Source: Kitasatospora albolonga (GTDB lineage Bacteria > Actinomycetota > Actinomycetes > Streptomycetales > Streptomycetaceae). Taken from it: 64,000 bases of DNA. The DNA lies in assembly GCA_002082585.1 (NCBI GenBank), contig CP020563.1:6008001-6072000 (forward strand), read 5' to 3'. Shown in pieces: positions 29,601 to 39,515 of the stretch. Position 1 is the stretch's first letter. The number at the start of each line of letters is the position of its first letter. The notes under the pieces were generated by a model, which had not been told where the DNA came from, did no database searches, and saw nothing but the letters and a program-made list of their open reading frames with translations. The translations under genes and the position numbers were made by a program.

Positions 29601-32600
29601 GATCGGCCTCGGCGCTCTGCCCTGGGTACCGGCGGACGAGCGGCGCGCCCTGCTCGGCGCGTGGAACGACACCGCCATGCCGCGCCGCACCGAGAGCCTT
29701 GTGCAGGAGCTGTTCGACACGCAGGTCCGCCGGGCCCCCGACGGGATCGCGGTCCTGGACGCCCACGGCGGCGAGTCGCTGACCTTCCGCGCCCTGGACG
29801 AGCGGGCCGGCCTGCTCGCCCACCGGCTGCGCGCCGCAGGCGCCGGCCGCGGCCGACTGGTCGGGCTGCACCTGGAACGCGGCACCGATCTCGTGACCGC
29901 TGTCCTCGCCGTACTCAGGACGGGCGCCGCCTATGTGCCGCTGGACCCCGAATACCCCCGGGAGCAGCTGGAGTTCATGCTCGAGGACGCCGCACCGGCA
30001 GCCGTGCTCACCCAGGAGTCCCTCGCCGGACGGCTGCCGGAGGCCGAGGCCGAGACCCTGATCCTCGAGACCGCCCTGAGCCCCTCTCCCGAGGTCCCGC
30101 CCACCGCACCACCGGTCGGGGCCGAGGCCGACGACCCGGTCTACGTCGTGTACACCTCGGGGTCCACCGGACGGCCCAAGGGCGTCGTGGTCACCCACCG
30201 CAACCTGGTGCACATCGCGGCGGCCTGGGACGAGCTCTACGACCTCACCGCCAAGAAGCTCCGCTTCATGTCGGTCACCAGCCTGTCCGTCGACCTCTTC
30301 TTCGCGGACCTGCTGCGGTCGGTCTTCTTCGGCGGCTCCATCGTGGTCGTTCCCACCGAGCTGGTCACCGACCCCAGGCGGCTGCTCGACCTCATCGACC
30401 GTACCGGTGGCACCGCCATCGAGCTGGCGCCCTCGCTGGCCAAGACCCTGGTCGAGGAGGTGGAGGCCGACGGCCGGCGGCTGCCGCCACTGGACCTGAT
30501 GTCGGTCGGCTCCGAGGCATGGCACGTGGAGGACTGCCGGGAACTCCTCGCCCGCGTCCATCCGTCGACCATGGTGGTCAACGCCTACGGAGCCACCGAG
30601 GCCACCGTCGACTCCACCGTGCTGGTCCTCTCCTCCGAGCTGCTGGAGCAGTACACCACCTACGTGCCGATCGGACGGCCCCTGGGCAACACCACCGTGC
30701 ACCTCCTGGACGACCGGGGCGCCCTGGTGCCCGTCGGCGTCCCCGGCCATATCCACATCGGCGGCGACGGCGTCAGCGCGGGCTACCGGAACCGCCCCGA
30801 ACTGACCGGCCGGCACTTCGTCCCCGACCCCTTCACCCCCGGCGGGAGGCTCTACCGGCCCGGCGATCTGGCCCGCCGCCGCGCCGACGGCAGCCTGGAG
30901 TTCATCGGCCGGGCCGACCACCAGGTCAAGATCCGCGGCTTCCGGATCGAACCCGGCGAGGTCGAAAGCGCCCTCACCGCACTGAAGGAGATCGGCGAGG
31001 CCGTCGTGGTCGCCCGCCGCGACCGGGGCCGCGACCGCCTGATCGGCTACGTCGTCCCCGCGGCCGAGGGCGCCACCGTGGACCTCTCCGCGGTCCGGGC
31101 CGGGCTCGCCGCCGTACTGGCCCCCGCGATGGTGCCCTCCGCCTTCGTCGTCCTGGAGCGGATACCCCGCCTCCTCGGCGGCAAGGCCGACCGCCGCTCG
31201 CTGCCGGAACCGCCCGCCGACCAGCGCCCCGAGAAGGAGTACGTCGCCCCCCTGGGACACCTCGAACGGCTGCTGGCCGGCATCTGGTCGCAGGTCCTGG
31301 GCGTGCCGCTGGTCGGGGCCGAGGACAACTTCTTCGAGCTCGGCGGTGATTCCCTGCTCAGCATCCGGGTCATCGGCCGTCTGCGCGCCGCCGTCGGCAC
31401 CGACCTCTCCCCACGGGTCCTGTTCACCGCGCCCACCGTGCGGTCCCTGGCCGCACGGGTCGCCGGGGCCACGGCGGGCGGCCCGCCCGGGGACGGTGTC
31501 GTCCCGGCCGGCCGGGACGGGGCGCCGCCGCTCTCCTTCGGTCAGCAGCGGCTCTGGTTCCTGAACCAGGTCGGCCCGGCGGGCGCCGAGTACAACTCCC
31601 CGCTGGGCCTGCGGATCACCGGCCCGGTGGACGGCGACGCCCTGGAGGCGGCCCTGGCCGGCCTGGTCGACCGGCACGAGGCGCTGCGCACCGTCTTCCG
31701 GGCCGAACAGGGTTCGCCCCGGCAGCTCGTCCGGCCCCCGGGAGCGCCCTTCCCCCTGATACGTACCGATCTGTCGGAGCTGCCGGACGATGTTCGCGAG
31801 CAGCGGCTGCACGCCCTGGCAGCCGAGGACGGCTCGCACCGGTTCGACCTGGAATGGGGGCCGCTGCTGCGGGCGCGGCTGATCCGGCTCGCGGACGACG
31901 CGCACGTACTGACCCTGTGCCTGCACCACATCGTCACCGACGGCCGGTCGGCCGGCATCATGCTGCACGACCTGGCGGCGCTCTACCGCGCCCGGCTGGA
32001 CGGGACACCGGCGGACCTGCCCGCGCTCCCCGTACAGTTCGCGGACTACGCGGTCTGGCAGCGCCGCCGCTGGGAAGCGGACGGAGAGCGGCAACTCGCC
32101 TACTGGCAGCGGCAGCTGGCCGGTCTGGAACCCCTGGAGCTGCCGACCGACCGGCCGCTGCCCCCGGTGCGGCCGACCACGGGCGCGGAGGTGGAGTTCA
32201 CCGTGGGGCCGGAGGTCGCCGAGCGGCTGAAGGAGATCAGCCGGGACCATGGCGCCACCCTGTTCATGACGCTCGTGGCCGGTACCCAGGTGCTGCTCGC
32301 GCACTACTCGGGCCAGGACGACATCGCGGTGGGCACCGTGTCCGCCGGGCGGGACCGCGCCGAACTGGCCGGAGTGGTCGGCTTCTTCGTCGACACCCTG
32401 GTGCTGCGCTCGGCCGTGGACTGGGAGGCGGACTTCGGCGGCTTCCTCAGCCAGGTGCGCGAGACCGTCAACAGCGCCTTCGACCACGCGGACGTGCCTT
32501 TCGACCGGATCGTCGACGCGTTGCGCCTCGACCGTGATCCGAGCCGTACACCGCTCTTCCGGACGATGGTCGTCCTCCAGGACGCGCCCGGCACCCTGCC

Positions 32601-35600
32601 ACCGCTCGGCCCCGGCACCGTCGAGGAGTTCGGTCTCCCGGCCGCCGGCGCGCCCTTCGACCTCACCTTCCAGTTCCAGGAGACGGAAGGCGGCATCGAC
32701 GCGGCCCTCCAGTACAGCACCGGCCTCTTCGACGCCGGTACCGCGCGGCGGATGGCCGCCGCCCTGGTGACACTGCTCGGCGCCGTCGCCGACCGGCCCC
32801 GCCGACGGCTGCGCGAGCTGCCCTACGTCCCCGACGAGAGCCCTCGCGCCCCGGCCGACCGGCCCTGGCACGACGAGCCCGCGGACGGCGAGGCGGACAT
32901 CGCACCGCATGTGCTGATGCAGCGCCGCGCCCAGGAGGCACCCGGTGCGGTGGCCGTGGTCGCCGCCGACGGCACGGAGGTCGGCTACGCCGAGCTCGAT
33001 GCCCGTGCCGATGCCCTCGCCCGGCGGCTGGTGGCACACGGCGTACGACCCGACACGCTGGTCGGAGTGTTCGCCGACCGCAGTGTGGAGATGGTGGTCG
33101 GCGCCCTCGCCGTGCTGAAGGCGGGCGGCGGCTATGTGCCGCTGGACCCGCAGTACCCCGCCGACCGGATCGGGGCCATGATCAGCGGAACCGCCGTACC
33201 GCTCGTCCTCGCCCAGCCGCACCTCCAGGACCGGCTGCCGGACGGCGACTTCGCCGTGCTGCCCCTCGACGAGGCCGCCTCCGGCAGCGCCGCCACCGCT
33301 GCGGCGGCACTGCCGGGCGAGCCGGGCGCCCCGTACCGGCAGACGCTGGACCAGATCGCCTACGTGGTCCACACCTCCGGGTCCACCGGCCGCCCCAAGG
33401 CCGTGATGATCACGCACGGAGCGATCGGCCGCGCGGCACGCGTGCTGCGGCGCGCCTGGGGCATCGGGCCGGGCAGCCGGGTCCTGCAGTACGCTCCGGC
33501 GAGCTTCGACGGCGGGGTGTGCGATCTGTTCTGCACGCTCACCGCGGGCGCGACGCTCTGCCTGACCAGCCCCCGCCCCGCCCCCGACCCCGTGGGCGAG
33601 ATCATCAGGACCGGTGCGACCGTGGCGGTCCTGCCCCCGGCCCTGCTCGCCGCCATGGAACCGGAGCGGCTGGAAGGCCGGCCGGTGACCATCGCGGCAG
33701 CCGGTGACGTCTGCCCGCCGGGGCTGGTCCGGGCCTGGTCCGGCGGGCGTGGCTTCTTCAACGTCTACGGACCCAGCGAGGGCACGCTCGTCTCGACCCT
33801 GTGGAGCCCCGCCGGACCGGACGGCCTCGACGACACCGCGATGACCGTGCCCGTCGGCACCCGGCTTCCCGGGGTGGGGCTCTATGTTCTGGACCGCTTC
33901 CTGCGGCCGGTGCCCACCGGCGTACCCGGCGAGCTCTACATCGACGGCCCGGGGCTTGCCCGCGGGTACGCCGGACAGCCGGGGCTGACCGCCGAGCGCT
34001 TCGTCGCCAACCCCTACGGCTCCGCAGGCGGCCGGATGTACCGTACCGGCGACCTGGTACGGCAACGGGCCGACGGGAACCTGGAGTTCGTCAGCCGTGC
34101 CGACAGCCAGGTCAAGGTGCGCGGCCACCGGGTGGAGCCCGGCGACATCGAGGCGGCGCTGATGCGCCGGCCGGGGGTCGCGGACGCGGCGGTCACCGTG
34201 TGGAAGCCGGTCGGCGGCCGGGAGGTGCTGGCGGCCTATGTGGCCCCGGAGCCGGGCGTACGCACCGCCGACATCGACCCCGACGGGCTGAAGGCGGCCA
34301 TCGCCCTGACCCTGCCCGGGTACATGGTCCCGGCCGCCGTCCAGGTCCTCGACGCCCTGCCCCTGGGCACCAACGGCAAGGTGGACCGGCGGCTGCTGCC
34401 CCGGCCCGCCGAGCCCCGGGAGGGCCGCGCGTACACCGCGCCCCGGACCCCCCAGGAGAAGATCCTGGAGCGGGTGTGGGCCGAGACCCTCGGCCTGGAG
34501 CGGGTCGGCGTCGAGGACCGGTTCTTCGACCTCGGCGGCGACTCCATCCTGAGCATCCAGGTGATGGCCCGTGCCCGCCGGGCCGGGCTGCGGCTGGACA
34601 CCCAGGACATCTTCCTGCACCAGACGATCGCGGAGCTGGCCGCGGTCGGCGAGTTCGTCGGCGACACGGCGGGCGACGCCCGCCCGCCCGCCGTCGGGCC
34701 GGTGCCGCTGACCCCGGTGCAGCGCTGGTTCTTCGCCACCCACGACGTGCCCCACCACTTCAATCAGTCGATGCTGGTGGAGCTGCGGGGACGGGCCGAC
34801 GAACAGGCCCTGCGCACCGCCCTGGAGGCGCTGATCGAGCACCATGACGCGCTCCGCATGCGCTTCACCCGCGACGGCGACCGCTGGGACCAGCAGAACC
34901 CGCCCCACACCCCGGGCAGCGCCGGCCTGTTGCGGGTGGTGGACGCCACCGGCACAGCCGAGGACGCCCTCGACGGCCTGATGGAGCGGGAGGCCACCCG
35001 GGCCCAGGCGGGCTTCTCGCTCGCCGAAGGCCCCCTGCTCGCGGCGGTCCTGTTCGACCTGGGCGAGGAGCGGCGCGGACGGGTCTTCCTCACGGCCCAT
35101 CATCTCGTCGTGGACACCGTCTCCTGGAACATCCTGCTGGACGACCTGGAAGTGGCCTACACCCAGGCGGTCGCCGGAGCCCCGGTGGATCTGGGGCCCC
35201 GCGGCACCACCTTCCAGGAGTGGTCGACCCGGCTGAGCGCCCACACGCGCCAGGGCGGCCTGGACCACGAGCTCTCCTACTGGCGGGCCGTGGACACCGA
35301 CCTGCCGCTGCCCAGGGACTTCGCGGGCACCCCGAAGGCGGCCGACGGCCGGCAGGCCGAGATCCTGCTCGGCCCCGAGGAGTCCGTGCTGCTGACGGAC
35401 CATGCCCCGACCGTCTACCGCACCCGGGTCGAGGAGGTGGTGCTCAGTGCCCTGGCCCGGACGCTGGCCCGCTGGACCGGACACGGTGCCGTCGCCGTCG
35501 ACCTGGAGGGCCACGGCCGCGAGCGGCTGCTCGACGGCGTCGACCTCTCCCGCACCGTGGGCTGGTTCACTTCGGTGCACCCGGTCCGCCTGGACGCTCC

Positions 35601-36018
35601 GGAGGGCGCCGGGTGGCGCGAGCTGATCCGCGCCGTACGCAGACAGCTCAGGGCCGTCCCCGGCAAGGGCATGGGGTACGGGCCGCTGCGCCATCTGCGC
35701 GAGGGTCTCCCCGGCGCCGGACCGGGCGGACCGGACCCCGAGGTGGTTTTCAACTTCCTCGGCCGGCACCGGACCCGGAGCCGCTCCGACGACGGCCTCT
35801 ACCACGCACTCCACGGAGCCCTGGGCGAGGACCTGAGCCCGGACGACCGCACCAGCCACCTGCTGGAGATCGTCGGCGGCATCAAGGACGGCCGGCTCGC
35901 CTTCACCTGGTACTACTCATCAGCCGTCCACGAACCGCGGACAATCGCCCGTCTCGCGCGGGACTTCGAAGAGGCCCTGCGGGAGATCGCCGCCGAGTGC
36001 GCGGAGGCCACGCGATGA
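23644..36018 (+). CDS. NRPS 2: modules 4-6, C-A-T-E / C-A-T / C-A-T-E, no thioesterase
   Basis: Non-ribosomal peptide synthetase of 4124 aa. Approximate domains: C4 from 50 (HHSVMDG 176), A4 503-990, T4 1040, E4 1098-1560; C5 from 1564 (SHLLLDG 1697), A5 2008-2515, T5 2566; C6 from 2629 (HHIVTDG 2761), A6 3093-3580, T6 3630, E6 3688 to the end (HHLVVDT 3819, EGHGRE 3955). C5 is of DCL type; C4 and C6 are of LCL type. Hand-read specificity residues: A4 DADEAGFVDK and A5 DLAEMVAVDK (acidic pockets, so basic residues), A6 DGCVAAVLVK (unassigned). The protein ends right after the E domain with no TE or reductase, so release must occur in trans. ATG 23650 is an alternative start. Confidence 0.95.
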   Translation: MSMDNDVSLSGGMDALPAHLREELLRRLAGGAGAGDRSEAVGTGPRPARLPLSPGQQRLFFLNGLNPDGSEYTSAFGLRLSGEPDTEALARAVDLLVARHEVLRTTYAADDDGLRQVVHEPVPGVLTLTGDLPAAGMDSAIRAELARPFDLTRGPLLRATLLSASALDHVLLLTAHHSVMDGWSSAVLFDELSTAYTALTEGRDPGLPPVEVQYADFAHRQRERLTGKELEPGFAYWRKRLAGVQPLDLPTDRPRPAVRGTAGAVHRFPVPKELTDRLGQLAQEQGTTLFTVLMASFQLLAARVSGQRDITVGTVTSGRGLPEVERAVGFYVNTLVLRTEVDESEPFTALLAQVREHVLDGFEHDEVPFEQLVEVLEPVRDPSRTPLFQAMLVLQNTLGDPPRLPGLTVETLELPLRETGLDLSLEFREVADGLDAGIAYSTELFDEASVRALADQLVNVFDTVTASPAAPLRSLPLRPPGMPAGPRAEKDPDRTGEEGPRTVVEAFEAQAARTPDAVAVVHGDTELTFAELDRRAGLLAHRLTGLGIGPERTVALVLDRDADFVVALWAVLKAGGVYVPLNTEEPAERISETLREVAPALVLTTGDPGRAVPDALPRLTLDPPGTPVGRGTPGPAPRVSPEDAAYVIHTSGSTGRPKGVLVEHRSLANLFARHRAELYGPAERLLGRKLRVALTTVPTFDASWDSLLAVADGHTLHLIPAAVRLDADDLVAYSRERRIDFFELTPSLARPLLAAGLLAPDGHRPGTLALGGEPVGEELWRELATTPGLTAYNFYGPAECTVDTVTARLDDPSRPLLGRPVRHTRAHVLDPYLRPVPDGVRGELYLAGLPVARGYLHRPGLTAERFVADPFGAPGDRMYRTGDLVRRTGDGQLEYLGRGDDQVKINGVRIEPGEVEAALGSHPEVADCAVAVRENGSGGYRLVAFVVLTEGATVHAARLREHLTGLLPAPMIPTGFRSVDALPRTPGGKIDRRALPASADEEPPAGHVPPSTPVERTLAGIWSELLGVDRVGTEDNFFALGGDSILSIQAVSRARAAGLRLRSKDILVKQTIARIALGLTPEQAGNAGVTAWRGGPAPLGPIQLGLLAGRDEIPRYSMSLLLELAGGTDTGALREAVAALVAHHPALRTRFSRRDGDWVQEPVEREAAEIFSHHDLSALGPDAYESAVRKAAAAARAELEPYTGPLLRAVLVTGGPGLPSRLLLTAHHLVVDGVSWRILLDDLTQAYEQRAAGRPIALDPATTPFAEWASRLADHVRGGALDGELPHWTAVTEGEPCRIPLDHDGDNTAGSVERVDFSLTREESEALLRQVPAAYLTRIDDLLLTALGDVLARWTGRNRVVIGLEGHGREEILDGVDLSRTVGWFTAAHPVALDLPDTGDWGDRLKAVKEQLRAVPGRGVGYGALAALTRPSTLPEPWKPPVGFNYHGQLDNTFTRGSLYLAHLGDPGRQLDDSHPREHAIDVVGAVQDGVLTLSWHYSRALHDRETVERLGQGMMSALREIVGHCAAPSAGGRTPSDYPLVRLDQPAVDRLAGNGRGVADVLPLTPLQSGMLFHTLVDADSTAYVDQLALRLDGVREPDALAAAWREVFGRTATLRSTVHWEGLPDPVQLIRNDLELPVTLLDRRGLTAEQHEAELDELLAADRALGIDLREGPLTRVTLLRTADDAVYLLWTFSHLLLDGWSTVRVFDDVLECYAAATAGRTPVLPSRLPFRDYVEWLSGQEHTAALTHWRELLGGFTAPNSLPVDRQPAESHRSRATGSRHFALAPETGRRLADWCRENRVTLSTLVQGAWAVLLSRHSGDDDVVFGVAVSGRTPEVPGIESSIGMFVNTVPVRAQLTDTDKQFAVWLRELQAVRAETAAHDHLALNDIQRCADLAPGDRLFDSMVVFENYPIDNSAAGRDGVGVSVLRATDVSTLPLTLSSHYDTTLRCELLYDPQLFDAATVGRLAARLTALLDGVADDPGIGLGALPWVPADERRALLGAWNDTAMPRRTESLVQELFDTQVRRAPDGIAVLDAHGGESLTFRALDERAGLLAHRLRAAGAGRGRLVGLHLERGTDLVTAVLAVLRTGAAYVPLDPEYPREQLEFMLEDAAPAAVLTQESLAGRLPEAEAETLILETALSPSPEVPPTAPPVGAEADDPVYVVYTSGSTGRPKGVVVTHRNLVHIAAAWDELYDLTAKKLRFMSVTSLSVDLFFADLLRSVFFGGSIVVVPTELVTDPRRLLDLIDRTGGTAIELAPSLAKTLVEEVEADGRRLPPLDLMSVGSEAWHVEDCRELLARVHPSTMVVNAYGATEATVDSTVLVLSSELLEQYTTYVPIGRPLGNTTVHLLDDRGALVPVGVPGHIHIGGDGVSAGYRNRPELTGRHFVPDPFTPGGRLYRPGDLARRRADGSLEFIGRADHQVKIRGFRIEPGEVESALTALKEIGEAVVVARRDRGRDRLIGYVVPAAEGATVDLSAVRAGLAAVLAPAMVPSAFVVLERIPRLLGGKADRRSLPEPPADQRPEKEYVAPLGHLERLLAGIWSQVLGVPLVGAEDNFFELGGDSLLSIRVIGRLRAAVGTDLSPRVLFTAPTVRSLAARVAGATAGGPPGDGVVPAGRDGAPPLSFGQQRLWFLNQVGPAGAEYNSPLGLRITGPVDGDALEAALAGLVDRHEALRTVFRAEQGSPRQLVRPPGAPFPLIRTDLSELPDDVREQRLHALAAEDGSHRFDLEWGPLLRARLIRLADDAHVLTLCLHHIVTDGRSAGIMLHDLAALYRARLDGTPADLPALPVQFADYAVWQRRRWEADGERQLAYWQRQLAGLEPLELPTDRPLPPVRPTTGAEVEFTVGPEVAERLKEISRDHGATLFMTLVAGTQVLLAHYSGQDDIAVGTVSAGRDRAELAGVVGFFVDTLVLRSAVDWEADFGGFLSQVRETVNSAFDHADVPFDRIVDALRLDRDPSRTPLFRTMVVLQDAPGTLPPLGPGTVEEFGLPAAGAPFDLTFQFQETEGGIDAALQYSTGLFDAGTARRMAAALVTLLGAVADRPRRRLRELPYVPDESPRAPADRPWHDEPADGEADIAPHVLMQRRAQEAPGAVAVVAADGTEVGYAELDARADALARRLVAHGVRPDTLVGVFADRSVEMVVGALAVLKAGGGYVPLDPQYPADRIGAMISGTAVPLVLAQPHLQDRLPDGDFAVLPLDEAASGSAATAAAALPGEPGAPYRQTLDQIAYVVHTSGSTGRPKAVMITHGAIGRAARVLRRAWGIGPGSRVLQYAPASFDGGVCDLFCTLTAGATLCLTSPRPAPDPVGEIIRTGATVAVLPPALLAAMEPERLEGRPVTIAAAGDVCPPGLVRAWSGGRGFFNVYGPSEGTLVSTLWSPAGPDGLDDTAMTVPVGTRLPGVGLYVLDRFLRPVPTGVPGELYIDGPGLARGYAGQPGLTAERFVANPYGSAGGRMYRTGDLVRQRADGNLEFVSRADSQVKVRGHRVEPGDIEAALMRRPGVADAAVTVWKPVGGREVLAAYVAPEPGVRTADIDPDGLKAAIALTLPGYMVPAAVQVLDALPLGTNGKVDRRLLPRPAEPREGRAYTAPRTPQEKILERVWAETLGLERVGVEDRFFDLGGDSILSIQVMARARRAGLRLDTQDIFLHQTIAELAAVGEFVGDTAGDARPPAVGPVPLTPVQRWFFATHDVPHHFNQSMLVELRGRADEQALRTALEALIEHHDALRMRFTRDGDRWDQQNPPHTPGSAGLLRVVDATGTAEDALDGLMEREATRAQAGFSLAEGPLLAAVLFDLGEERRGRVFLTAHHLVVDTVSWNILLDDLEVAYTQAVAGAPVDLGPRGTTFQEWSTRLSAHTRQGGLDHELSYWRAVDTDLPLPRDFAGTPKAADGRQAEILLGPEESVLLTDHAPTVYRTRVEEVVLSALARTLARWTGHGAVAVDLEGHGRERLLDGVDLSRTVGWFTSVHPVRLDAPEGAGWRELIRAVRRQLRAVPGKGMGYGPLRHLREGLPGAGPGGPDPEVVFNFLGRHRTRSRSDDGLYHALHGALGEDLSPDDRTSHLLEIVGGIKDGRLAFTWYYSSAVHEPRTIARLARDFEEALREIAAECAEATR

Positions 36019-37334
36019 CGGACGTACGCCAGGAGGGCACGGGAGAGCCCGCCGCCCGGGCACTCTCCGCTCCGGAGCCCGTCGGCAAGGAGGCCGGGCC
36101 GGAGCTGCCGCTGCGGCGCAACCGCGCCTACCACCTGCTGTGGATCGGTACCACCTCGTCCGAGGTCGGCCTGAACCTCTCCAACATCGCCTTTCCGCTG
36201 CTGGCCCTCGCGGCCACCGGTTCCCCCGGCGTCGCCGGTGCTGTCGGGGCGGTGAACGCCCTGGCCCAAGTGGCGGTCGGACTGCCGGCGGGGGCACTGG
36301 TCGACCGCTGGGACCGCAAGAAGATCATGCTGAGCTGTCTCTTCGCCCGGATGGCGGCCCTGGGCTGCCTGACGGCGGCCGTCGCGGCCGGTTACCCGGC
36401 GGTGTGGCTGATGCTGCTGACCGCCGCGGTCGCGGGCGGCGCCTCCAGCCTCTTCGACCCGGCCGAGCACGCCTCGCTGCCCATGGTGGTCACCAGGAGC
36501 CAGCTGCCGACGGCGCTCTCGGTGAACACCGCGCGGATGCATGTGGGACAGCTGGTCGGCACCTCGGGCGGCGGCTTCCTCTTCGGCATCGGCAGAGCCG
36601 TGCCCTTCCTGGCCGACGCCCTCGCCCACCTGATCGCGATGGTTTCCATCTGGTTCGTCGACCTGCCCGCGCGGGAGCGCAGCCGCAGGCCGATGTCGCT
36701 GATCCACCGGGATATCGCCGCCGGCTTCGGCTTCCTCTGGAAGCAGAGGTTCCTGCGCACCTCCACCCTGGTCCTGCTGGTCCTCAACTTCCTTTTCCAG
36801 GTGCTCTTCCTGGTCACCGTCGTGGCCGCCGAACGCGGTGGCGCGGCGCCCGGACAGATCGGCGTCATGGCCGCCATGTTCGGGGTCGGGGGACTGCTGG
36901 GCGCCCTGGTCGCGCCGAGGATCTACCACGCGGTCAGCCCGCGCCGGGCCATCCTCGGCGTCATCTGGATTCTCGCGGTCCTGGTGCCGCTGATGGCACT
37001 CACCGAGGAGGTCATGGTCTGGGGGCTGCTGCTCGCGGGTATGTCGTTCATGGCTCCCACCGCCTACACCGTTCTCGGTACGCAGCAGATCCTGATGACG
37101 CCCGACGACATGCGTGGGCGCCTCAGCTCGGCGACCAACCTCTTCAGCGGCGGCGCCCAGGCCGCCGGGGCCGCCGGGGGCGGCCTGCTCGCGCAGTGGC
37201 TGACCGGGGCGCAGGCCATGCTCTGCTGCGCCGCGGGTCTCGCCCTGCTGGCACTCGTGGCGACCGCGGCCCGTGGGCTGCGGCTGCCGCCCGCCGTCGG
37301 GGAACAGCCGACCGGACCTGCCGGAGAGGACTGA
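36015..37334 (+). CDS. MFS exporter of the peptide cluster
   Basis: Major facilitator superfamily transporter of 439 aa with about twelve hydrophobic helices. The loop after helix 2 carries the family motif as [11 protein letters not shown]. The fold resembles the enterobactin-exporter-like MFS_3 group common in secondary-metabolite clusters. Its ATG overlaps the NRPS 2 stop (ATGA), making it the last gene of the biosynthetic operon and the likely product exporter. The frame remains open far upstream inside NRPS 2, but only the overlapping start makes sense. The first ~35 residues are hydrophilic and cytosolic. Confidence 0.9.
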   Translation: MTDVRQEGTGEPAARALSAPEPVGKEAGPELPLRRNRAYHLLWIGTTSSEVGLNLSNIAFPLLALAATGSPGVAGAVGAVNALAQVAVGLPAGALVDRWDRKKIMLSCLFARMAALGCLTAAVAAGYPAVWLMLLTAAVAGGASSLFDPAEHASLPMVVTRSQLPTALSVNTARMHVGQLVGTSGGGFLFGIGRAVPFLADALAHLIAMVSIWFVDLPARERSRRPMSLIHRDIAAGFGFLWKQRFLRTSTLVLLVLNFLFQVLFLVTVVAAERGGAAPGQIGVMAAMFGVGGLLGALVAPRIYHAVSPRRAILGVIWILAVLVPLMALTEEVMVWGLLLAGMSFMAPTAYTVLGTQQILMTPDDMRGRLSSATNLFSGGAQAAGAAGGGLLAQWLTGAQAMLCCAAGLALLALVATAARGLRLPPAVGEQPTGPAGED

Positions 37335-37339
37335 GCCAT

Positions 37340-37424
37340 GGCACGGGCGGCGAAAGAAAGTCCGGGGAAGGGCAAGGGCAAGAGGAAGAGGGAGGAGGAA
37401 GGGGAGGGGAAGAGGGAGGGGCAG
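37340..37424. repeat. Purine-rich low-complexity tract between convergent genes
   Basis: After the exporter stop the + strand is almost entirely purine, including an uninterrupted A/G run of over 40 bases around 37381-37424. It consists of GGGA, GGAGG and GAAGAGG blocks with many three- and four-guanine runs. It lies in the convergent gap before the second histidine kinase. It could form a G-quadruplex or triplex and slow transcription. An ORF across it (MARAAKESPGKGKG...) reads into the antisense of the kinase and is not credible. Confidence 0.5.
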
Positions 37425-37460
37425 GCGGTGCCCGGTACCGTCCGGGCGCCCCGGGTCCGG

Positions 37461-38771
37461 TCAGCCGCCCCCGGGTCCGGCGGCCAGCGGAAAGTCCGCG
37501 GTCACCTGCCAGCCGACGGGGTGCGCCGGTTCGGCCGTGAGCCTCCCGTCCAGCTCCCGGACCCGCTGCTCCAGGGCCTCGATACCCGTACCACCGCCCT
37601 CCCGTTCGGCTTGGGCGGCGGCCGGGTCGTCCTCGGCACCGTCACCGTCGTCCACGACGTGGACCCGCAGCACCTCGGTGCCGCTGCCGCCGTCCCCCGC
37701 CGTCCCACTGGAGCGGCGGGCTATCGTGACCGTCACCCCGGAAGCCGACGGGGCGTGCCGGCGGACGTTGGTGAGCGCCTCCAGCACCACGCGGTACCCG
37801 ACCGAGCCGACGCGGTTCGGCACCGTGTCCAGGGTGCCGGGTGCCATGTGCAGCCGGGTGGGGATGGTCCCCGTCCGGTTGAACCGCTCGATGAGTGTGG
37901 GGACCTCCTCCAGGGTGAGGGCGCGTCCGGTCTCCTCGCGCGGTGCGGCCCCGGGCTCCCGTGCCCCGGCGGGCCGGGGGAGCTTCTCGTCGCCGTCCAG
38001 ATCGCGCAGAATTCGGATCGTCCGGTCCATGGCCTCCAGGGCGTTCACCCCGGCCGTCTCGATCTGCGGCAGCAGGGCCAGCGCGCGCTCCGGAGAGCTC
38101 CGGGCGAGCGTCTGCGCCGCCTGGGAGAGCACCATCACCCCGGTCACGTCATGGGCCGCGAAGTCGTGGAGATCGCGGGCGATGGCGAGCCGCCCGGCCC
38201 GGCGCTCGGCCGCCACGGCGATCCGGCGGTGGCTGTCCAGGGACCGCAGATAGCAGGAGGCGCCCACGGCGATGGCCGCCGCCACACCCCAGATCACGCA
38301 GAGCCCGAGTGTCTCGCGGGTGCCCGCGGGCGGCTCGATGGTCAGCGCGATCCGCAGGGGCAGCACCGTCACCGTCGCGGTCATGGCCAGCGAGACAACC
38401 GTGGCGACCAGGGGCCCCGGGTGCCGGACGGACGGGACGATGATCACCAGAAGCGCGAACGTCTCCAGCAGAATCCACAGTGCCGTGGCGTTGTCGACGG
38501 GCCCTCGGTAGACCGCTGTCACACCCAGCGAGACCAGACACACGACCGGGACCGTGGAGACCATCCGCTTCATCCCTGTCGCGGGCAGCCACACCGTGTG
38601 CACCACGGCCGCCAGCACCGCGACCAGGGTCGAGGTCAGGATGAGGGGATGGATGTCACCCCCTTGTGCGACTGCGGTCACCAGGACCACGACAGCCAGC
38701 ATCGCGGCACCAACAGGTCTGGCGAGAAGGCACAGTTGGTTCCACACGTGAGCCGATGTTACAGCGTGCAA
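37461..38771 (-). CDS. Sensor histidine kinase of the right-hand two-component system
   Basis: Membrane histidine kinase of up to 436 aa. About six hydrophobic helices occupy residues 15-180. A HisKA_3 phosphoacceptor region follows with AIARDLHDFAAHDVTGVMVL, then a degenerate-looking HATPase domain with N-box LEALTNVRRHAP and a glycine-rich GGGTGIEALEQRV. The catalytic domain contains a low-complexity Gly/Ala/Glu insert. It diverges from its response regulator with only ten bases between the outermost start codons. The TTG at 38771 has no ribosome binding site; the GTG at 38747 or a later start may be the true one. It resembles the left-hand kinase in architecture. Confidence 0.82.
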   Translation of the reverse strand: MHAVTSAHVWNQLCLLARPVGAAMLAVVVLVTAVAQGGDIHPLILTSTLVAVLAAVVHTVWLPATGMKRMVSTVPVVCLVSLGVTAVYRGPVDNATALWILLETFALLVIIVPSVRHPGPLVATVVSLAMTATVTVLPLRIALTIEPPAGTRETLGLCVIWGVAAAIAVGASCYLRSLDSHRRIAVAAERRAGRLAIARDLHDFAAHDVTGVMVLSQAAQTLARSSPERALALLPQIETAGVNALEAMDRTIRILRDLDGDEKLPRPAGAREPGAAPREETGRALTLEEVPTLIERFNRTGTIPTRLHMAPGTLDTVPNRVGSVGYRVVLEALTNVRRHAPSASGVTVTIARRSSGTAGDGGSGTEVLRVHVVDDGDGAEDDPAAAQAEREGGGTGIEALEQRVRELDGRLTAEPAHPVGWQVTADFPLAAGPGGG

Positions 38772-38781
38772 GGATCATGTT

Positions 38782-39426
38782 ATGACGACCCGGATTGTGA
38801 TCGCAGACGACCAGCGAAGCGTGAGGGAAGGGTTCCGCTGCATTCTCGACCAGCAGCCGGACATGAAAGTCGTGGGTGAGGCGGCGGACGGCCGCGAGGC
38901 GCTGGAACTGGCCCGTACGGAACGCCCCCACGTACTGCTTGCCGATATCCAGATGCCCACCATGGACGGGCTGGAACTCACCCGCGAACTGGCCCAGAAG
39001 GTCCCGTCGGTCCGGGTGGTGGTGGTCACCACCTTCGACCTGGACGAATACGTGCATACGGCGTTGCGCTCCGGTGCCTACGGCTTCCTGCTGAAGCGGT
39101 CCGGCGCGGCCCTGCTGGTCGAGGCGGTACGGGCCGCGGTGAACGGGGACTCGCTGATCAGCCCGCAGATCACCACACGGCTGCTGCGCAGTGTCACCGC
39201 GCCCCGGCGGGCGGACCCCGCCGGCACCGAGCGGCTGACCCCGCGTGAGCTGGAGATCGCCAAGCTGGTCGCCGACGGAATGACCAACGCCGACATCGGG
39301 GCGGAACTCTTCATCTCGTCCGGGACGGTGAAGACCCACCTCACCCATATCCAGGGGAAGTTGGATGTACGCAACCGGGTGGGGATCGCGGCCTGGGTGT
39401 GGGACGCGGGGCTCCAGGGGAAGTAG
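38782..39426 (+). CDS. NarL/FixJ-type response regulator of the right-hand two-component system
   Basis: Response regulator of 214 aa. The receiver has DD near residue 10, the phospho-Asp in VLLADIQMPTMDG, Thr in VTTFDLDEY and Lys in LLKRSG. The LuxR-type helix-turn-helix runs from LTPRELEIAKLVADGMTNAD to the end. ATG is preceded by AAGGA at seven bases. It is clearly related to the left-hand regulator (both share the TFDLD...ALRSGA.GFLLK pattern) but has a much shorter linker and no TTA codon. It is transcribed away from its kinase partner. It is a candidate pathway-specific activator of the peptide operon. Confidence 0.9.
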   Translation: MTTRIVIADDQRSVREGFRCILDQQPDMKVVGEAADGREALELARTERPHVLLADIQMPTMDGLELTRELAQKVPSVRVVVVTTFDLDEYVHTALRSGAYGFLLKRSGAALLVEAVRAAVNGDSLISPQITTRLLRSVTAPRRADPAGTERLTPRELEIAKLVADGMTNADIGAELFISSGTVKTHLTHIQGKLDVRNRVGIAAWVWDAGLQGK

Positions 39427-39448
39427 TGCCCCGCGGCCCACGGGCGCG

Positions 39449-39500
39449 CCCCGGCCGGGAGACGGGAACCTGTGCCGGTCCCTCCGTCCTCCGGCCGGGG
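39449..39500. terminator. Inverted repeat between convergent genes
   Basis: CCCCGGCCGG at 39449-39458 pairs perfectly with CCGGCCGGGG at 39491-39500 across a 32-base loop that can pair further inside (GGGA with TCCC). It lies between the convergent response regulator and oxygenase genes, so it is a plausible bidirectional terminator. The long loop and missing U-tract lower confidence. Confidence 0.4.
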
Positions 39501-39515
39501 CATCGCCCCCGGTGG

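Noticed and set aside
22903..35859. 4318-codon antisense frame opposite NRPS 2
   Set aside because: It mirrors the sense gene and has repetitive composition repeating at each NRPS module. No motif or ribosome binding site supports it.
35500..36018. A thioesterase or reductase domain at the end of NRPS 2
   Set aside because: No GxSxG motif or NAD-binding pattern follows the last E-domain motifs; the protein ends about 170 residues after EGHGRE.
37338..38879. 513-codon frame starting just after the exporter stop
   Set aside because: Apart from the first ~30 Lys/Glu-rich codons of the purine tract, it runs antisense to the histidine kinase, whose phosphoacceptor and ATPase motifs are clear.
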